A stretch of 64,000 bases of DNA from CAYFYS01 sp965202905 (GCA_965202905.1 OZ241868.1:1674001-1738000), one strand, 5' to 3'; shown: positions 8,953 through 18,641, counted from the stretch's first letter. A program made the numbers and translations. Notes: a model not told the origin generated them from the letters alone.

Positions 8953-9279
8953 GGGGTCAGGTCTCACATACGACATCGTCGCGGACGGGGCTCTGCCCTC
9001 GAACTTACGTACCGCGCGGCTGACGGTCATAGAGTGCACGCCAAAGACTTCGGCGATCGCTTTCATGGTATGGGCGCCCGAAAGGCAGGCCGGGGCCATC
9101 GCCTCGCCGCGGTCGGGATATCCGGCGAGATAAGGCCTCCACTGGGTCGGCCGGCACGTGGCGCTGCGCCCCGAGGATTTCGGTTCGCGCGGCAGCGCCG
9201 GCGGCGGGCGCGCTCGGCGGCCATCATGGCTGCAACTCTGTCAACTCGTCCGAAATGTAGCACTGTGAGACCTAACCCC
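8953..9279 (-). mobile_element. Decayed RAYT-type element, copy 2
   Basis: It is bounded by GGGGTCAGGTCTCACA (8953-8968) and the inverted motif TGTGAGACCTAACCCC (9264-9279). The minus strand still encodes the RAYT C-terminal helix-turn-helix in open frame (ACLSGAHTMKAIAEVFGVHS ... SRAVRKFEG). The N-terminal HUH part is deleted, which explains the small size. It is closely similar to copies 1 and 3 over the helix-turn-helix part. It lies directly upstream of the secreted-protein gene and may have supplied or disrupted its promoter. Confidence 0.65.
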
Positions 9280-9305
9280 TTCCCTGCGCGGCCGAAAGCG
9301 GCGGT

Positions 9306-9598
9306 CTACAGCAGCTTGAAGATGGCGATGGTCAGGCCCACCACCCAGATGACGAGGCTGTTCTTCGCCGCTTCGATCCCGGCCCTGGTTTCCTGACGTG
9401 GCTTCTCCATCTCCGCCTGAACCAATCCATCTCCGCCTAAACCAATTCGATATCGGTCTTGGTCGCGAGGTTGTGTTCGAGCAGCAGGGTCTGTTCGCGC
9501 ACCACGGCCTCGGCCTGGGGCTCGGGAAGCCCCGCCTCGGTCAGCCGGCGTACTGCCGCATGGGTGTCGTAAACGACCGTCGCTCGCGCCATGGCCAT
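9306..9598 (-). pseudogene. DUF1640-type small coiled-coil membrane protein, broken by a tandem duplication
   Basis: The N-terminal frame (9598 down to 9437) reads MAMARATVVYDTHAAVRRLT ... EPQAEAVVREQTLLLEHN ... TDIELV and then stops. The next frame continues with VQAEMEKPRQETRAGIEAAK and a C-terminal membrane anchor NSLVIWVVGLTIAIFKLL. This is the DUF1640/CCDC90 layout. The break is explained by an imperfect 20-bp tandem duplication (about 9411-9450) that repeats the LVQAEMD codons, creates an in-frame TAG and shifts the frame. Without the duplication the gene would read through, so it is a recent pseudogene or an assembly artefact. Confidence 0.7.
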
Positions 9599-9646
9599 AA
9601 CATAGCCCTTGTTTCGTGACGTTTGAACCGTCCCGAGCGCGTGCAC

Positions 9647-10156
9647 AGGGGTCAGGTCTCACATCACTACATCTTCGTGAACCGGGCTCCGCCCTCGAAC
9701 CTGCGTACCGCACGGTTGACGGTCATATGGTGGACACCAAAGATTTCGGCGGCAAAGGCCTCTAACCGGCCCGGCCGGCGCGCGCCGGATTGAATACGAC
9801 ATATCGGAAGAACCCGATCAGATGCGCGTCCTTTTGCACCAGGACCGCCATGTAGCGCCCCTGGAAGACGCGTCCCACCCGGCCGCACCGCCGGTCGAAC
9901 GCCCGGGTGTACGCCATTGAGCCGGCGCATGCCGCGCGACAGGTTGGCAATTGACCGTCCAGCCGAAGCAGGCGCAAACTTGGCCCGGAAGCGCGAGCAA
10001 ACGCCCGCGATCATCATCGTCGACAAAGACGCCCTCCCGCCGGCCGCCGCGCGCAGTCGGACGATACGCGGTCAGGAAACGCAATGCGAATCGGACGCCC
10101 CATGACCGTGACTCCGTCGACTCGACCGAAATGTAGCTCTGTGAGACCCGACCCCT
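9647..10156 (-). mobile_element. Decayed RAYT-type element, copy 3
   Basis: It is bounded by AGGGGTCAGGTCTCACA (9647-9663) and TGTGAGACCCGACCCCT (10140-10156), which are 17-bp inverted ends with one mismatch. On the minus strand, parts of an IS200-like Y1 transposase remain in shifted frames: YRPTARGGRREGVFVDDDDR at the N-terminus and GRVFQGRYMAVLVQKDAHLI with FRYVVFNPARA in the middle (the usual Y...RYIELNPVRA region). The C-terminus reads VHHMTVNRAVRRFEG. This is the most complete of the three copies, but it is frameshifted and internally deleted. Confidence 0.7.
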
Positions 10157-10208
10157 CTCCCTTGCGCAAGCTGGGCAAGCTGGATGTGCGCGGCGTGGAG
10201 ACGGATGT

Positions 10209-10853
10209 TTGACCGCGCCGCCGCCCGCCGCCCCGAAGATCTATCACATTATCCATGTGGACCGTTTGCCTTCGATCATTGCCGACGGCCGCCTCTGGTG
10301 CGACGCGGAAATAGCGCAGCGCCCGCCATCGGGCACAACCATCGGCATGATGGACATCAAGCAACGGCGGCTGAGTTTACCGCTGAACAGCCGCCCCGGT
10401 CTTCACGTCGGCGATTGTGTGCCCTTCTACTTTTGCCCCCGATCCGTCATGCTCTACATTATCCACAGGGCGAATTACCCGGGACTCGCCTATCGCGGCG
10501 GCCAGGGACCCATCGTTCACCTGGAGGCGAACTTGTACGAAACGATTGCCTGGGCCGTTCGGAATGAGCGGAAATGGGTCTTCACCTTGTCCAATGCCGG
10601 TTCCAACTATTTCCAGGATCTTTGTGACCTGGAACAATTGGATGAGATCGATTGGGACGCGGTTCAGGCCAAACAATGGACCGACAAGAAGGAAGGTAAG
10701 CAAGCCGAATTCCTGCTGGAATACTCGTTTCCATGGGATCTGGTGACCCGTATTGGTGTCAGTTCACAGTAAGTCTATGGGCAAATCCGAACGGCATTGC
10801 AGGCCGCTGGCCACAACCCCCACGTCGAAATAAAACCAGGCTGGTATTACTGA
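10209..10853 (+). pseudogene. darT: DarT-like DNA ADP-ribosyltransferase toxin with premature stop
   Basis: The protein matches DUF4433/DarT, which ADP-ribosylates thymidines in single-stranded DNA: KIYHIIHVDRLPSIIADGRL at the N-terminus, then GDCVPFYFCPRSVMLYII and KQAEFLLEYSFPW, the segment carrying the catalytic glutamate. An in-frame TAA at 10770-10772 ends translation after 187 residues. The same frame then continues VYGQIRTALQAAGHNPHVEI and ends at the family-typical WYY and TGA (10851-10853). The stop therefore removes 27 normal C-terminal residues. The start is a TTG with GGAG 8 bases upstream. Whether the shorter product is toxic is unknown. It is paired with a frameshifted darG 16 bases downstream. 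Confidence 0.8.
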
Positions 10854-10869
10854 AGGGAAAGAGGCAACG

Positions 10870-11933
10870 ATGTTCGAATACAAAATCGGCGACATACTTG
10901 CCGAGGATGCCGAAGCCCTCGTCAATTCGGCGAATTGCGTCGGCGTCATGGGCCGCGGTATCGCGCTTCAGTTCAAGAACGCGTTCCCGGAGAATTTCGA
11001 AGAGTATGCGCGGGCCTGTAAGCGGGAAGAGGTGCGGCCCGGCCGCATGTTCGTCGTTGAAACGGGTCAGCTAACCAACCCGCTGTACATCATCAACTTT
11101 CCGACCAAGAGGCACTGGCGCGGTAAGAGCCGGATGGCAGACATCGACGCCGGGCTTCTCGACCTGCAGCGCGTCCTCCGGGAAAAGAACATCCGTTCGA
11201 TTGCAATACCCCCCTCGGGAGCGGATTTGGAGGCCTCGATTGGAAGCAAGTTCGCCCGCGCATCGAGAACGCCCTTCGAGGCTTCAACGACCTGCGCGTC
11301 GTGATCTTTGAGCCCCACGACGCTTCAGCCCCGGAACAGATGACGAAACGGCGGACTGCGCCGAACATGACGCCAAGCAGGGCTGCCCTGGTGGGCTTGA
11401 TGCACCGCTACCTTGGCGGCTTGCTGGATCCCTTCGTCACGCTGCTCGAAGTCCACAAGCTGATGTACTTCATGAAGGCGAGTGGCGAAGGTTCTTTGGA
11501 CCGGCTGCGTGTGGTCAAGGGGCTTTACGGCCCATATGCCGAGAATCTCTCGCATGTGCTGAGGGAGATAGATGGCTATTTCGTGTCGGGTTATCGCAGT
11601 GGGGGCGATGCGCCCGACAAACAGCTCAATCTCGTGCCCGGCGCCGTGCAGGACGCCGACGAATTTCTGCGCGAACATCCCGAGACGCAGGCACGGTTCG
11701 ACCGGGTTGCGGACCTCGTTTCGGGTTTCGAGACGCCGTTCGGGCTGGAGCTCCTATCGACGGTCCACTGGGCGATCGTGACTGAGCAGCCCCGCACGAT
11801 GGACGAACTCGTGGAGCGTATCTACGCTTGGAACGAACGCAAGCGGCAGTTTTCTCGGCGGCAAATTGCGTTGGCGGCAAAGGCGCTGAAGAATAAGGGT
11901 TGGGTCGATTTCGGCGCGGTGGCCGCACAGTGA
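10870..11933 (+). pseudogene. darG: DarG-like macrodomain antitoxin, frameshifted
   Basis: DarG removes ADP-ribose from DNA and binds DarT. The first frame (10870-11304) gives the macrodomain start MFEYKIGDILAEDAEALVNS with NCVGVMGRGIALQFK. It is lost inside a run of six C residues near 11211. Shifting by one base restores LGSGFGGLDWKQVRPRI and RVVIFEPHDASAPEQ, which leads into the second frame (11301-11933), the helical DarT-binding domain (LVGLMHRYLGGLLDPFVTLL, HKLMYFMKASGEG). A single missing C explains the break, so homopolymer sequencing error is a serious alternative to real decay. An AAGGGAAAGAGG ribosome site precedes the ATG. Confidence 0.8.
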
Positions 11934-12006
11934 TGCCGGTGACGGATACGAGCAACTGAACCGCGCCGGGTTCGTCGGAGGCAGTTCGGTGTGAGTCACG
12001 CCGCCC

Positions 12007-12721
12007 CTACCCTTCCTCCGGCATCCCCTGCCCGCACTCGATCTCGACGCCTTTGACGACCTCCTTGACGGCGCCGCAGAGGGGCAGCGAGACGCGGGCG
12101 GAATCCGCTTCTTTCAGGACGATGGTCATGTCCTTTTCGGCCCAGGGCATGGGGCGGGCGGCGGCGCCGGTCTCCAGCGCCCAGTTGTGGGCGCTCGATT
12201 CGAGCACGGCGGCGCGCAAGGGGCCGCCTCGACGCCGAGGGCCTCGGCGAGCTTGAAGCCCTCGTGGTTGGCGGAGATGCATGCCCAGAGGACCAGGTTG
12301 TTGACCAGCTTTCCCACTTGGCCGGCGCCGACCGGGCCGAGGTAGTGGATCGCGTCGGAAAAGGTCGCAAACGCGGGCCTGCATACCTCGAAGGTCTGTG
12401 GGTCGCCGCCGCCGAAGATCAGAAGGTTGCCGTCGATGGCGGCCTGCTCGCCGCGCGCCATGGGAATGTCCAGCACGTCGATGCCCGAACCCTCGATCCG
12501 GCCGGCGATCTTGAGCATGGTCGCCGGGGCCACGGTCGAGGCCACCGCGATCACCGAGCCCGGCCGGGGCGACGCCGTGAGTCCGCGCGGCCTCGATCGC
12601 CTCGATGCGGACATCGTAGCCGCGCGCCTTGAACCCGGCGGCGGCGAGGTGGCGGGCGAGTTCGCCCGCCCATCTTGCCGAGGCCGATGACCCCCACATG
12701 CTCGATCGCGCGCTCCGTCAT
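12007..12721 (-). pseudogene. 6-phosphogluconate/3-hydroxyisobutyrate dehydrogenase-like gene, multiply broken
   Basis: The pieces in three frames join into one NAD-dependent beta-hydroxyacid dehydrogenase: MTERAIEHVGVIGLGKMGG (Rossmann start), then ELARHLAAAGFKARGYDV after an extra G. Next comes a missing stretch of roughly 35 residues, then GSVIAVASTVAPATMLKIAG, GAGQVGKLVNNLVLWACISA (catalytic lysine region), and after another shift the C-terminus WALETGAAARPMPWAEKDMT. Full relatives are about 290 residues. Its ATG overlaps the hydantoinase B stop (ATGA), so it was the last gene of that operon. At least three lesions, including a deletion, make sequencing error alone unlikely. Confidence 0.75.
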
Positions 12722-14856
12722 GGCCTCGCCTCCCAAGGCCCTTCCCGGCGCACTTCGCGGACCTCGTGGAGGGTGGCGCAGCCGGGACAGATGATCTCTT
12801 CCAACTCGAAATTGGGGCTCTTGCCCTGCCAACGCTCGGCCCGCCACGGGCCGGCGGCGCCCAGATTCCGTCGGCGAACGATCGCCGCGCCGCTCAAATT
12901 GTGGTCGCAGCTTGTACATTGGAGGGTCTGGACGCCTTCGGCGACGACGCTCCGCAGCGACTCGCCGATCCGACAGGTTCCGTCCTCGTACAGCACCGTT
13001 CCGGGCGCCCAACACGCCCGCGTCCCGCCGGCGCGGGCCTCGCGCAGCGCAGCGCGCAGGGACTCCGTCGCGGCCGGATCGAGCGCGCCGTCCTCGCCGA
13101 TCACCACGCCGTACTGCGCCCGCGCGCCGGCGCGACTCACGTCGTCCTCGGCGACGTCGGCGGCGACCGCCAGCGGGTCGCGGTCCAGCGGATCGCCGTA
13201 CCCGCCGCCGCCGGCCGGGTAGAAGACCAGCGCGTCGTCCGGGCCCAGCACGCCCTCGGCCTTCGACGGCAGGCATTCGAAGCGGCCGCCGAAGCCGGCG
13301 CGGTCGACCGGCAGGGCGCCGGCGGCGATCATCGCGCGCAGGCCGGCGCCGTGGACCAGGCTCACCTGCGACCCCGCGCCCGGATAACCGCCGTCGATGC
13401 CGTGGGCGTTGGTCTGGTCGGTGCCGGCCGTGTTGGTCGATTTGAGCACCAGCGCGTCGGTGCCGTAGGGCATCAGCGCGACCTCGGCGGTGAGCCCGCC
13501 GCGACGGGCGCCCGCCCCGCCCGAATCGGCGAGCCGGCGGCGGTATGCGTAGAGCACCGGCAGCTTCCATTCCGCGCTCTCGACGTTGCCCATGCTGGAG
13601 GCGAAGGACGTGATGGTCCCGCCGTGGTCGAACCCGTCGGCGAACGAGCGCGCGCCGGCCCCGGAGCTCCTGTGGTCTGACAGGAGCGCGCCGACCCGGC
13701 GGCCGTCGACGGTCTCGGCGAAGACGTTGTTGCAGTTGCTGGACGAATTCCAGGACGGGCAGACCCGGTCGCGGAACCGCGCGGACGAGGCGAACATGCG
13801 GGCGACGGCCTGCGCTGCGGCCACCGTGACCAGCCAGCGGAAGCCGACGGTCGAGATGCTGACCGGCGCCGGGAAGCGGGCGTTGACCACCGTGCCTTCC
13901 GGCGCGGTGACCTTGAGGCAGCGCCTTAGCCCCTCGTTCCAGTCGATGTCGCCCTGGCACAGGAAGCTGAACAGCGGCGCCGCGGCGCCGGCCACGGTCG
14001 CGCGCCAAGTGCTGTTGACCGCGGCGTCGACCTGCGGCGCCGATCCGGTGAAGTCGAAATGCAGGTCTTCGCCCTCGCGTGACAGACGGAGCGCCACGCG
14101 GTGGATCTTGTCCGATCCCACCCGGTCGCCGTCCATGTAAGCGTCCCCGGTCCAGCTTCCTTGCGGCATCTCGGCGATCACGGCGCGGACCTGCTCCTCG
14201 GCGACGTCGATCGAGCGCTCCATGACGGTGCGGATGCGCGCCGGCCCCTCCTCGTCGAGCAGCGCCAGGATGCGGGTCTTGGCGGCGTTGATCGCCCCGA
14301 TCTGGGCGCCGAGATCGAGCGCCACCATGTCGGGCAGGCGCGAGTTGGTGACGAACGTGTGCTCGACCTCCGGGCAGGGCTCGCCCCGGTCCACGATCTT
14401 CAGGAAAAACCGCGGCGGGTCCTGGTAAATCGTCCGCGCGTTGATGCAGAAGCTGCCCTCGTCGATGCCGCCGACATCGGGATGGTGCAGAACGTTGCCG
14501 ATCCACATGAAGATCTCGCCGTCGACGAAGACCGGACTCGCCATCACCACATCGTTCTGGTGCAGCGCGCCGAGGAAAGGATCGTTGGTCAGATAGACAT
14601 CGCCGTCGCGAAGCGCGCGGGCCTTGGCGCGGATCGAGCGTACCGCATCGCCGAGGGTCGTGACGTGCACCACCGAGCCGATGCCCGCGACCACCACCTG
14701 GCCGTCGGCGGTGAACAACCCGGCGTTGAAGTCGTTGCCCTCGACCACGATCGGCGAGGCCGAAATCGTCTTGATGGCGACCGACTGCTCGTCGTTGATC
14801 TGCCACAGCCGGTGCTTCAGCACCTCGAAGGTGATCGGATCGATGCTCTCGCCCAC
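12718..14856 (-). CDS. Hydantoinase B/oxoprolinase-type subunit with C-terminal acetone carboxylase gamma-like domain
   Basis: This 712-residue protein starts MGESIDPITFEVLKHRLWQI, the standard HyuB beginning, and contains LTNDPFLGALHQNDVVMASP and the glycine-rich FYPAGGGGYGDPLDRDP near residue 560. HyuB proteins pair with HyuA in ATP-dependent hydantoinases, oxoprolinases and acetone/acetophenone carboxylases. The last 80 residues form an added domain with CTSCDHNL ... CPGCATLH, two CxxC pairs that look like the zinc-binding gamma subunit of acetone carboxylase. That makes a carboxylase-type role more likely than hydantoin hydrolysis, but the substrate is not determined. It is preceded by hyuA and is in frame throughout. 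Confidence 0.85.
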   Translation of the reverse strand: MGESIDPITFEVLKHRLWQINDEQSVAIKTISASPIVVEGNDFNAGLFTADGQVVVAGIGSVVHVTTLGDAVRSIRAKARALRDGDVYLTNDPFLGALHQNDVVMASPVFVDGEIFMWIGNVLHHPDVGGIDEGSFCINARTIYQDPPRFFLKIVDRGEPCPEVEHTFVTNSRLPDMVALDLGAQIGAINAAKTRILALLDEEGPARIRTVMERSIDVAEEQVRAVIAEMPQGSWTGDAYMDGDRVGSDKIHRVALRLSREGEDLHFDFTGSAPQVDAAVNSTWRATVAGAAAPLFSFLCQGDIDWNEGLRRCLKVTAPEGTVVNARFPAPVSISTVGFRWLVTVAAAQAVARMFASSARFRDRVCPSWNSSSNCNNVFAETVDGRRVGALLSDHRSSGAGARSFADGFDHGGTITSFASSMGNVESAEWKLPVLYAYRRRLADSGGAGARRGGLTAEVALMPYGTDALVLKSTNTAGTDQTNAHGIDGGYPGAGSQVSLVHGAGLRAMIAAGALPVDRAGFGGRFECLPSKAEGVLGPDDALVFYPAGGGGYGDPLDRDPLAVAADVAEDDVSRAGARAQYGVVIGEDGALDPAATESLRAALREARAGGTRACWAPGTVLYEDGTCRIGESLRSVVAEGVQTLQCTSCDHNLSGAAIVRRRNLGAAGPWRAERWQGKSPNFELEEIICPGCATLHEVREVRREGPWEARP

Positions 14857-14876
14857 TGTTTACCGCCCGCCTCTGC

Positions 14877-16988
14877 TCAACTCTGGGTCTGGGGCCTGAT
14901 TTCGAGATTGCCGTGAATGTCGAGCGCCGCCGACGCGCCCGGCGGCACCCAGATCGTGGTCATGTCGCGCTCGATCACCGCCGGGCCGTGGATGTCGGCG
15001 GCGGCCGGCAGGGCGCCGAAATCATGGATCGCGGCCACGATCCGGCCTCGGCCGCGAATGAAGACTTCGCGGGTTCGGATGGGCGCGGCATTCGGCGCCT
15101 CGACGTGGCGGACCGCGAGCGGCGGCGCACCGGTCGCCACCGCCGCGTCGATTTGGAAGCTCACGATCTCGAGCGCGGCAGCGGCGCGCACGGCGCCGGC
15201 GCCGTAGCGCTCGCGGTAGAGGCTCTCGAAGGCCTCGCGCAGGCGTGTGGCCGCGCCCACCTCCGCGGCGCGCTCCGGAAGGGTGACGGAGATCTCGTTC
15301 ATCTGGCCGCGGTAGCGCATTTCCACGCCATAGTGCAGCGATGCGGCATCCGGGGCGAGGCCGCTGGCGGCAAGGTCTGCGTCGGCGCGCCGCCGCAGCG
15401 CGGCCGTCGCGGCGCCGATGACCGCGATCGCAGCCGGCTCGTCGTTCAGGCCGACCGGGGCGGACACCGCATGGCTGTAGACGATGTCCGACAGCGCAAC
15501 GCCCAGGGCGGAAAAAACCGGCGCGCCGTAGGGCACGATCGCGCGCGCGATGCCGAGCCGCGCGGCGAGATCGGCGCAGTGGGCGCCGCACGCCCCACCA
15601 TAGGCGATCAGCGTGAACCGGCGCGGATCGCTGCCGCTTTCGATCGAGACCTTGCGGATCAGGTCGGACATCCGGCCGTTGACCACCTCGATGATGCCAG
15701 CCGCCGCGTCGGGCACATCGAGTCCGAGCGGACGGGCGATGTCGCGCTCGATGGCGGCGGCCGCGCGGTCGGGATCGAGCCGGTAGCGCCCGCCGAAGAA
15801 GCGCCCGGAGTCGATGATGCCAAGCGTGACCAGGGCATCGGTCACCGTCGGCCGCTCGCCGCCCCGTGCGTAGCTTGCGGGGCCCGGGTCGGCGCCGGCG
15901 CTCTCCGGCCCGACGCGCAGCCGGAACCCGTCCGATGAGGCGATGCTGCCGCCGCCGGCTCCCAGCGTGTCGATGCGCACCGAGCGCGCGAGGACTGGCA
16001 GCCCCTGGTCGAGATAAGGGCTTGCGGTCTGCTCGATCTCGCCGCGCGCGATCAGCCCGACATCGAAGCTGGTGCCGCCCATGTCGGCGGTGATGATGTT
16101 CTCGATCCCCAGCGCGCGGCCGAGCTGCCGCGCCGCGACCAGCCCGCCGGCGGGACCGGAGTTGACGATCGAGACCGCTTGGCGCGCGACGCTCGCCGGC
16201 ATGGCGGTCCCGCCCGCCGCGGTCATGATCTGGATCGGATACGCGAGGCCCTGTCGGCGGAGCCTGTCCTGCAGCGCCTCGACATAGCCGGTCGTGACCG
16301 GGCCGACATGGGCGGCGACGGCGGTGGTGACCATGCGCTCGTACTCGCCCATCCGGGGCGCCACCTCCGATGACAGCCAGACCGGCAGGCCCGGCGCAAT
16401 TTCGGCCGCGGCCGCGCGCACCGCCTGCTCGTGATCAGGATGGATGAACGACCACAACAGGCACACGGCGAGGCTTTCCGCGCCCTCAGCCACCAGCGCC
16501 GCGACCGCTTCGCGGGCATCGTCCGCGTCGAGGCCCGCCAGCACCTCGCCGGTGGCGGTCACACGCTCGCCGACGCCACGCACCATGCGACGGCCGACCA
16601 GCGGCGCCGGCGGCTCGGTATGCAGGAAATCCATTGCCCTGGCGTGCGGCAACCCGCCGACGCGGCCGAGCGGCCCGCGCGCGATGGCGAGCGTATCCTC
16701 GAATCCGCGGGTCGCGATCACCCCGACGCGGGCGCCGCGGCGTTGGATCAGCGCGTTGGTCGAGACCGTCGTTCCGTGGGCGAACCGGGCGGTGTCGGCC
16801 AGCAGTGCCGGCAGCGGGCGCTGCTGGCGCCGGGCGAGGCTCGCGAGCCCGTCGAACACCCCGTCCTCGATCGCCTCGGGCGTCGAGAACGCCTTGTCGA
16901 CCGTCACCGTGCCGTCGGCCTCGACCTGGACGAGATCGGTGAAGGTGCCGCCGGTATCCACCCCGAGCACGATCGACGGAACCGGCAC
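14877..16988 (-). CDS. Hydantoinase A/oxoprolinase-type subunit
   Basis: This 703-residue HyuA-family ATPase subunit has an N-terminal actin-like fold, VLGVDTGGTFTDLVQVEADG, and then HGTTVSTNALIQRRGARVGV. The central hydantoinase A domain has NSGPAGGLVAARQLG and ADMGGTSFDVGLI, and ESAGADPGPASYARGG follows near residue 365. The start is a GTG at 16986-16988, only 12 bases after the UbiD gene's stop, so the two are cotranscribed. With HyuB 20 bases downstream it should form an ATP-dependent amidohydrolase or carboxylase. The adjacency to a UbiD decarboxylase suggests reversible carboxylation chemistry, which is inference. Confidence 0.9.
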   Translation of the reverse strand: MPVPSIVLGVDTGGTFTDLVQVEADGTVTVDKAFSTPEAIEDGVFDGLASLARRQQRPLPALLADTARFAHGTTVSTNALIQRRGARVGVIATRGFEDTLAIARGPLGRVGGLPHARAMDFLHTEPPAPLVGRRMVRGVGERVTATGEVLAGLDADDAREAVAALVAEGAESLAVCLLWSFIHPDHEQAVRAAAAEIAPGLPVWLSSEVAPRMGEYERMVTTAVAAHVGPVTTGYVEALQDRLRRQGLAYPIQIMTAAGGTAMPASVARQAVSIVNSGPAGGLVAARQLGRALGIENIITADMGGTSFDVGLIARGEIEQTASPYLDQGLPVLARSVRIDTLGAGGGSIASSDGFRLRVGPESAGADPGPASYARGGERPTVTDALVTLGIIDSGRFFGGRYRLDPDRAAAAIERDIARPLGLDVPDAAAGIIEVVNGRMSDLIRKVSIESGSDPRRFTLIAYGGACGAHCADLAARLGIARAIVPYGAPVFSALGVALSDIVYSHAVSAPVGLNDEPAAIAVIGAATAALRRRADADLAASGLAPDAASLHYGVEMRYRGQMNEISVTLPERAAEVGAATRLREAFESLYRERYGAGAVRAAAALEIVSFQIDAAVATGAPPLAVRHVEAPNAAPIRTREVFIRGRGRIVAAIHDFGALPAAADIHGPAVIERDMTTIWVPPGASAALDIHGNLEIRPQTQS

Positions 16989-17000
16989 GGCGGAGGTCCG

Positions 17001-18458
17001 CTAAAGCCGCTCGAGCAGGTGGCCGAACTTCTTGCGGGTGCGCGCGCGCTCCTCCGGGCTCGCCTCGGCCACCGGCGGGAATTCGTCGATCCAGTCATAG
17101 GGCCGGCAGGCGTCGACCAGAGCGCGTGAATTGAAGTTGTCGCCGACCTTCTTGCGCGGATCGAGCGGCCCGGACCAGGCGTTGCGGATGATGTCGATGT
17201 CCTGATCAGGATCGCAGCGCGAGGCCATCGCCCAGGTCACGTCGTGGATGTTGGTGGGATCGATGTCCTCATCGACCACCACGACGAAGCGGCCGAGATA
17301 GTTCGCCGCGTGGGCGCCGGCGGTCAACAGCAGCGCCTGCTTGGCATGGCCGGCGAACTCCTGCTTGATCGAGACGACGTTGAACATGCGCCCGCCGCCG
17401 GGCTCCATGCACCACACACCCTGGACCCCGCGCAGGCCCGCGCGCTCGATGTCCTCCCAGATCAGCGCCGCCTTGACCACGCATTTCGACAGCGAATAGT
17501 CCGACGGCGGCCGGCCCGGCCGGGCCATCGTGTGGATCGGCCCGTCGCGATGATAGACCCGCTTGACGCGGACCACGAAGTCCTCGCGCACCTTGGAGGC
17601 GTAGTAGCCGGTCCATTCGCCGAACGGCCCCTCGGGCCGCGTATCGTCGGGCAGAATCTCGCCCTCCAGCACGATCTCGGCCGTGGCCGGGATCGGCAGG
17701 CCGTGCAGCTCGCTGGCGGTCACGTCGATCGGCGCGCCGCGGTGCCCTCCGGCATGGGCGTATTCCGACTTGCCGTAATCGACCTCGTTGCCCGAGGACA
17801 GGAACAGGATCGGATCGTGCCCGACGCTGATCGCGACCGGGCAGGGCTTGCCATCCTTGAAGTATTTCTCGCGGATGGCGCGGCCGTGCTTGCCGGGCGA
17901 GATCCAGAGCCCGACGGTGTGCTTGTCGTGCACCATCACCCGGTAGGTGCCGAGGTTGACCCAGTCGGTTTCGGGATCGCGCATGATCACCAGATCGCCG
18001 GTGCCGAAATAGCGCCCGCCGTCCTGCTCGTGGAGGAACGGTACGGGGAATTTGAGCAGGTCGACCTCGTCGTCGCGATCGACATTGTCCAGGATCGGTC
18101 CGGCATTGACGTTGCGCGGCGGAATGTACTCGAAGGTTTCCACCCGCTGGCGGTAGGACTTCACCACGTCCAGCGGGTGGCGCGGCCTGGGCAGGCCGAG
18201 GGTCAGCGCGAGGCGCTGAGGCGAGTTGGTCGCGCCCGAGAGCACCTTCATATCGGCCGGGTAGCCGGGGATGTTCTCGAACAGGATTGCCGGCGGATTG
18301 TCGGGCTTGGCGTGGTAGACCATCTCTGCGACCGAGCCCATCTCGAGGTTCCAGTCGACCCCGTCGACGCGCATCAACTCGCCGATCCCCTCGACGCGCC
18401 CGATCCACTCGCGCAGATCGCCGTGGGGCGATGGGAATTCGCCGTACCTGCTTGCCAT
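17001..18458 (-). CDS. UbiD-family (de)carboxylase
   Basis: This 485-residue member of the prenylated-FMN-dependent UbiD family decarboxylates (or carboxylates) aromatic or alpha,beta-unsaturated acids. Recognisable parts are NLGTYRVMVHDKHTVGLWIS in the prFMN-binding core, EGPFGEWTGYYASKVREDFV with the catalytic E-x-G-E segment, and KCVVKAALIWEDIERAGLRG followed by GRMFNVVSIKQEFAGHAKQA. The length is normal. No ubiX flavin prenyltransferase is present in the window, so it must be elsewhere. It is the first gene of a ubiD-hyuA-hyuB-dehydrogenase operon. The start ATG (18456-18458) has an AGGG a few bases upstream. Confidence 0.9.
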   Translation of the reverse strand: MASRYGEFPSPHGDLREWIGRVEGIGELMRVDGVDWNLEMGSVAEMVYHAKPDNPPAILFENIPGYPADMKVLSGATNSPQRLALTLGLPRPRHPLDVVKSYRQRVETFEYIPPRNVNAGPILDNVDRDDEVDLLKFPVPFLHEQDGGRYFGTGDLVIMRDPETDWVNLGTYRVMVHDKHTVGLWISPGKHGRAIREKYFKDGKPCPVAISVGHDPILFLSSGNEVDYGKSEYAHAGGHRGAPIDVTASELHGLPIPATAEIVLEGEILPDDTRPEGPFGEWTGYYASKVREDFVVRVKRVYHRDGPIHTMARPGRPPSDYSLSKCVVKAALIWEDIERAGLRGVQGVWCMEPGGGRMFNVVSIKQEFAGHAKQALLLTAGAHAANYLGRFVVVVDEDIDPTNIHDVTWAMASRCDPDQDIDIIRNAWSGPLDPRKKVGDNFNSRALVDACRPYDWIDEFPPVAEASPEERARTRKKFGHLLERL

Positions 18459-18641
18459 CGGCCCTGTTCCCCTGTTTTTCGATACCTCGAGGCGTTATAG
18501 GTTGCCCGCCTGCGAAACGCAAAATCGGTTCGACCGCACGCCGTAACGGCACCTGACGGCGCCGGCGAGGCACGGCCGTTCCCGGCCGGAGGCCGACGCG
18601 CCTGGTCGGCGAAGACGGGCCGCCCGGTTCTGTCCGCCGCG

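Noticed and set aside
12551..14806. 751-residue minus frame overlapping hydantoinase B
   Set aside because: An out-of-phase shadow of hyuB; only its last residues are real, being the start of the broken dehydrogenase.
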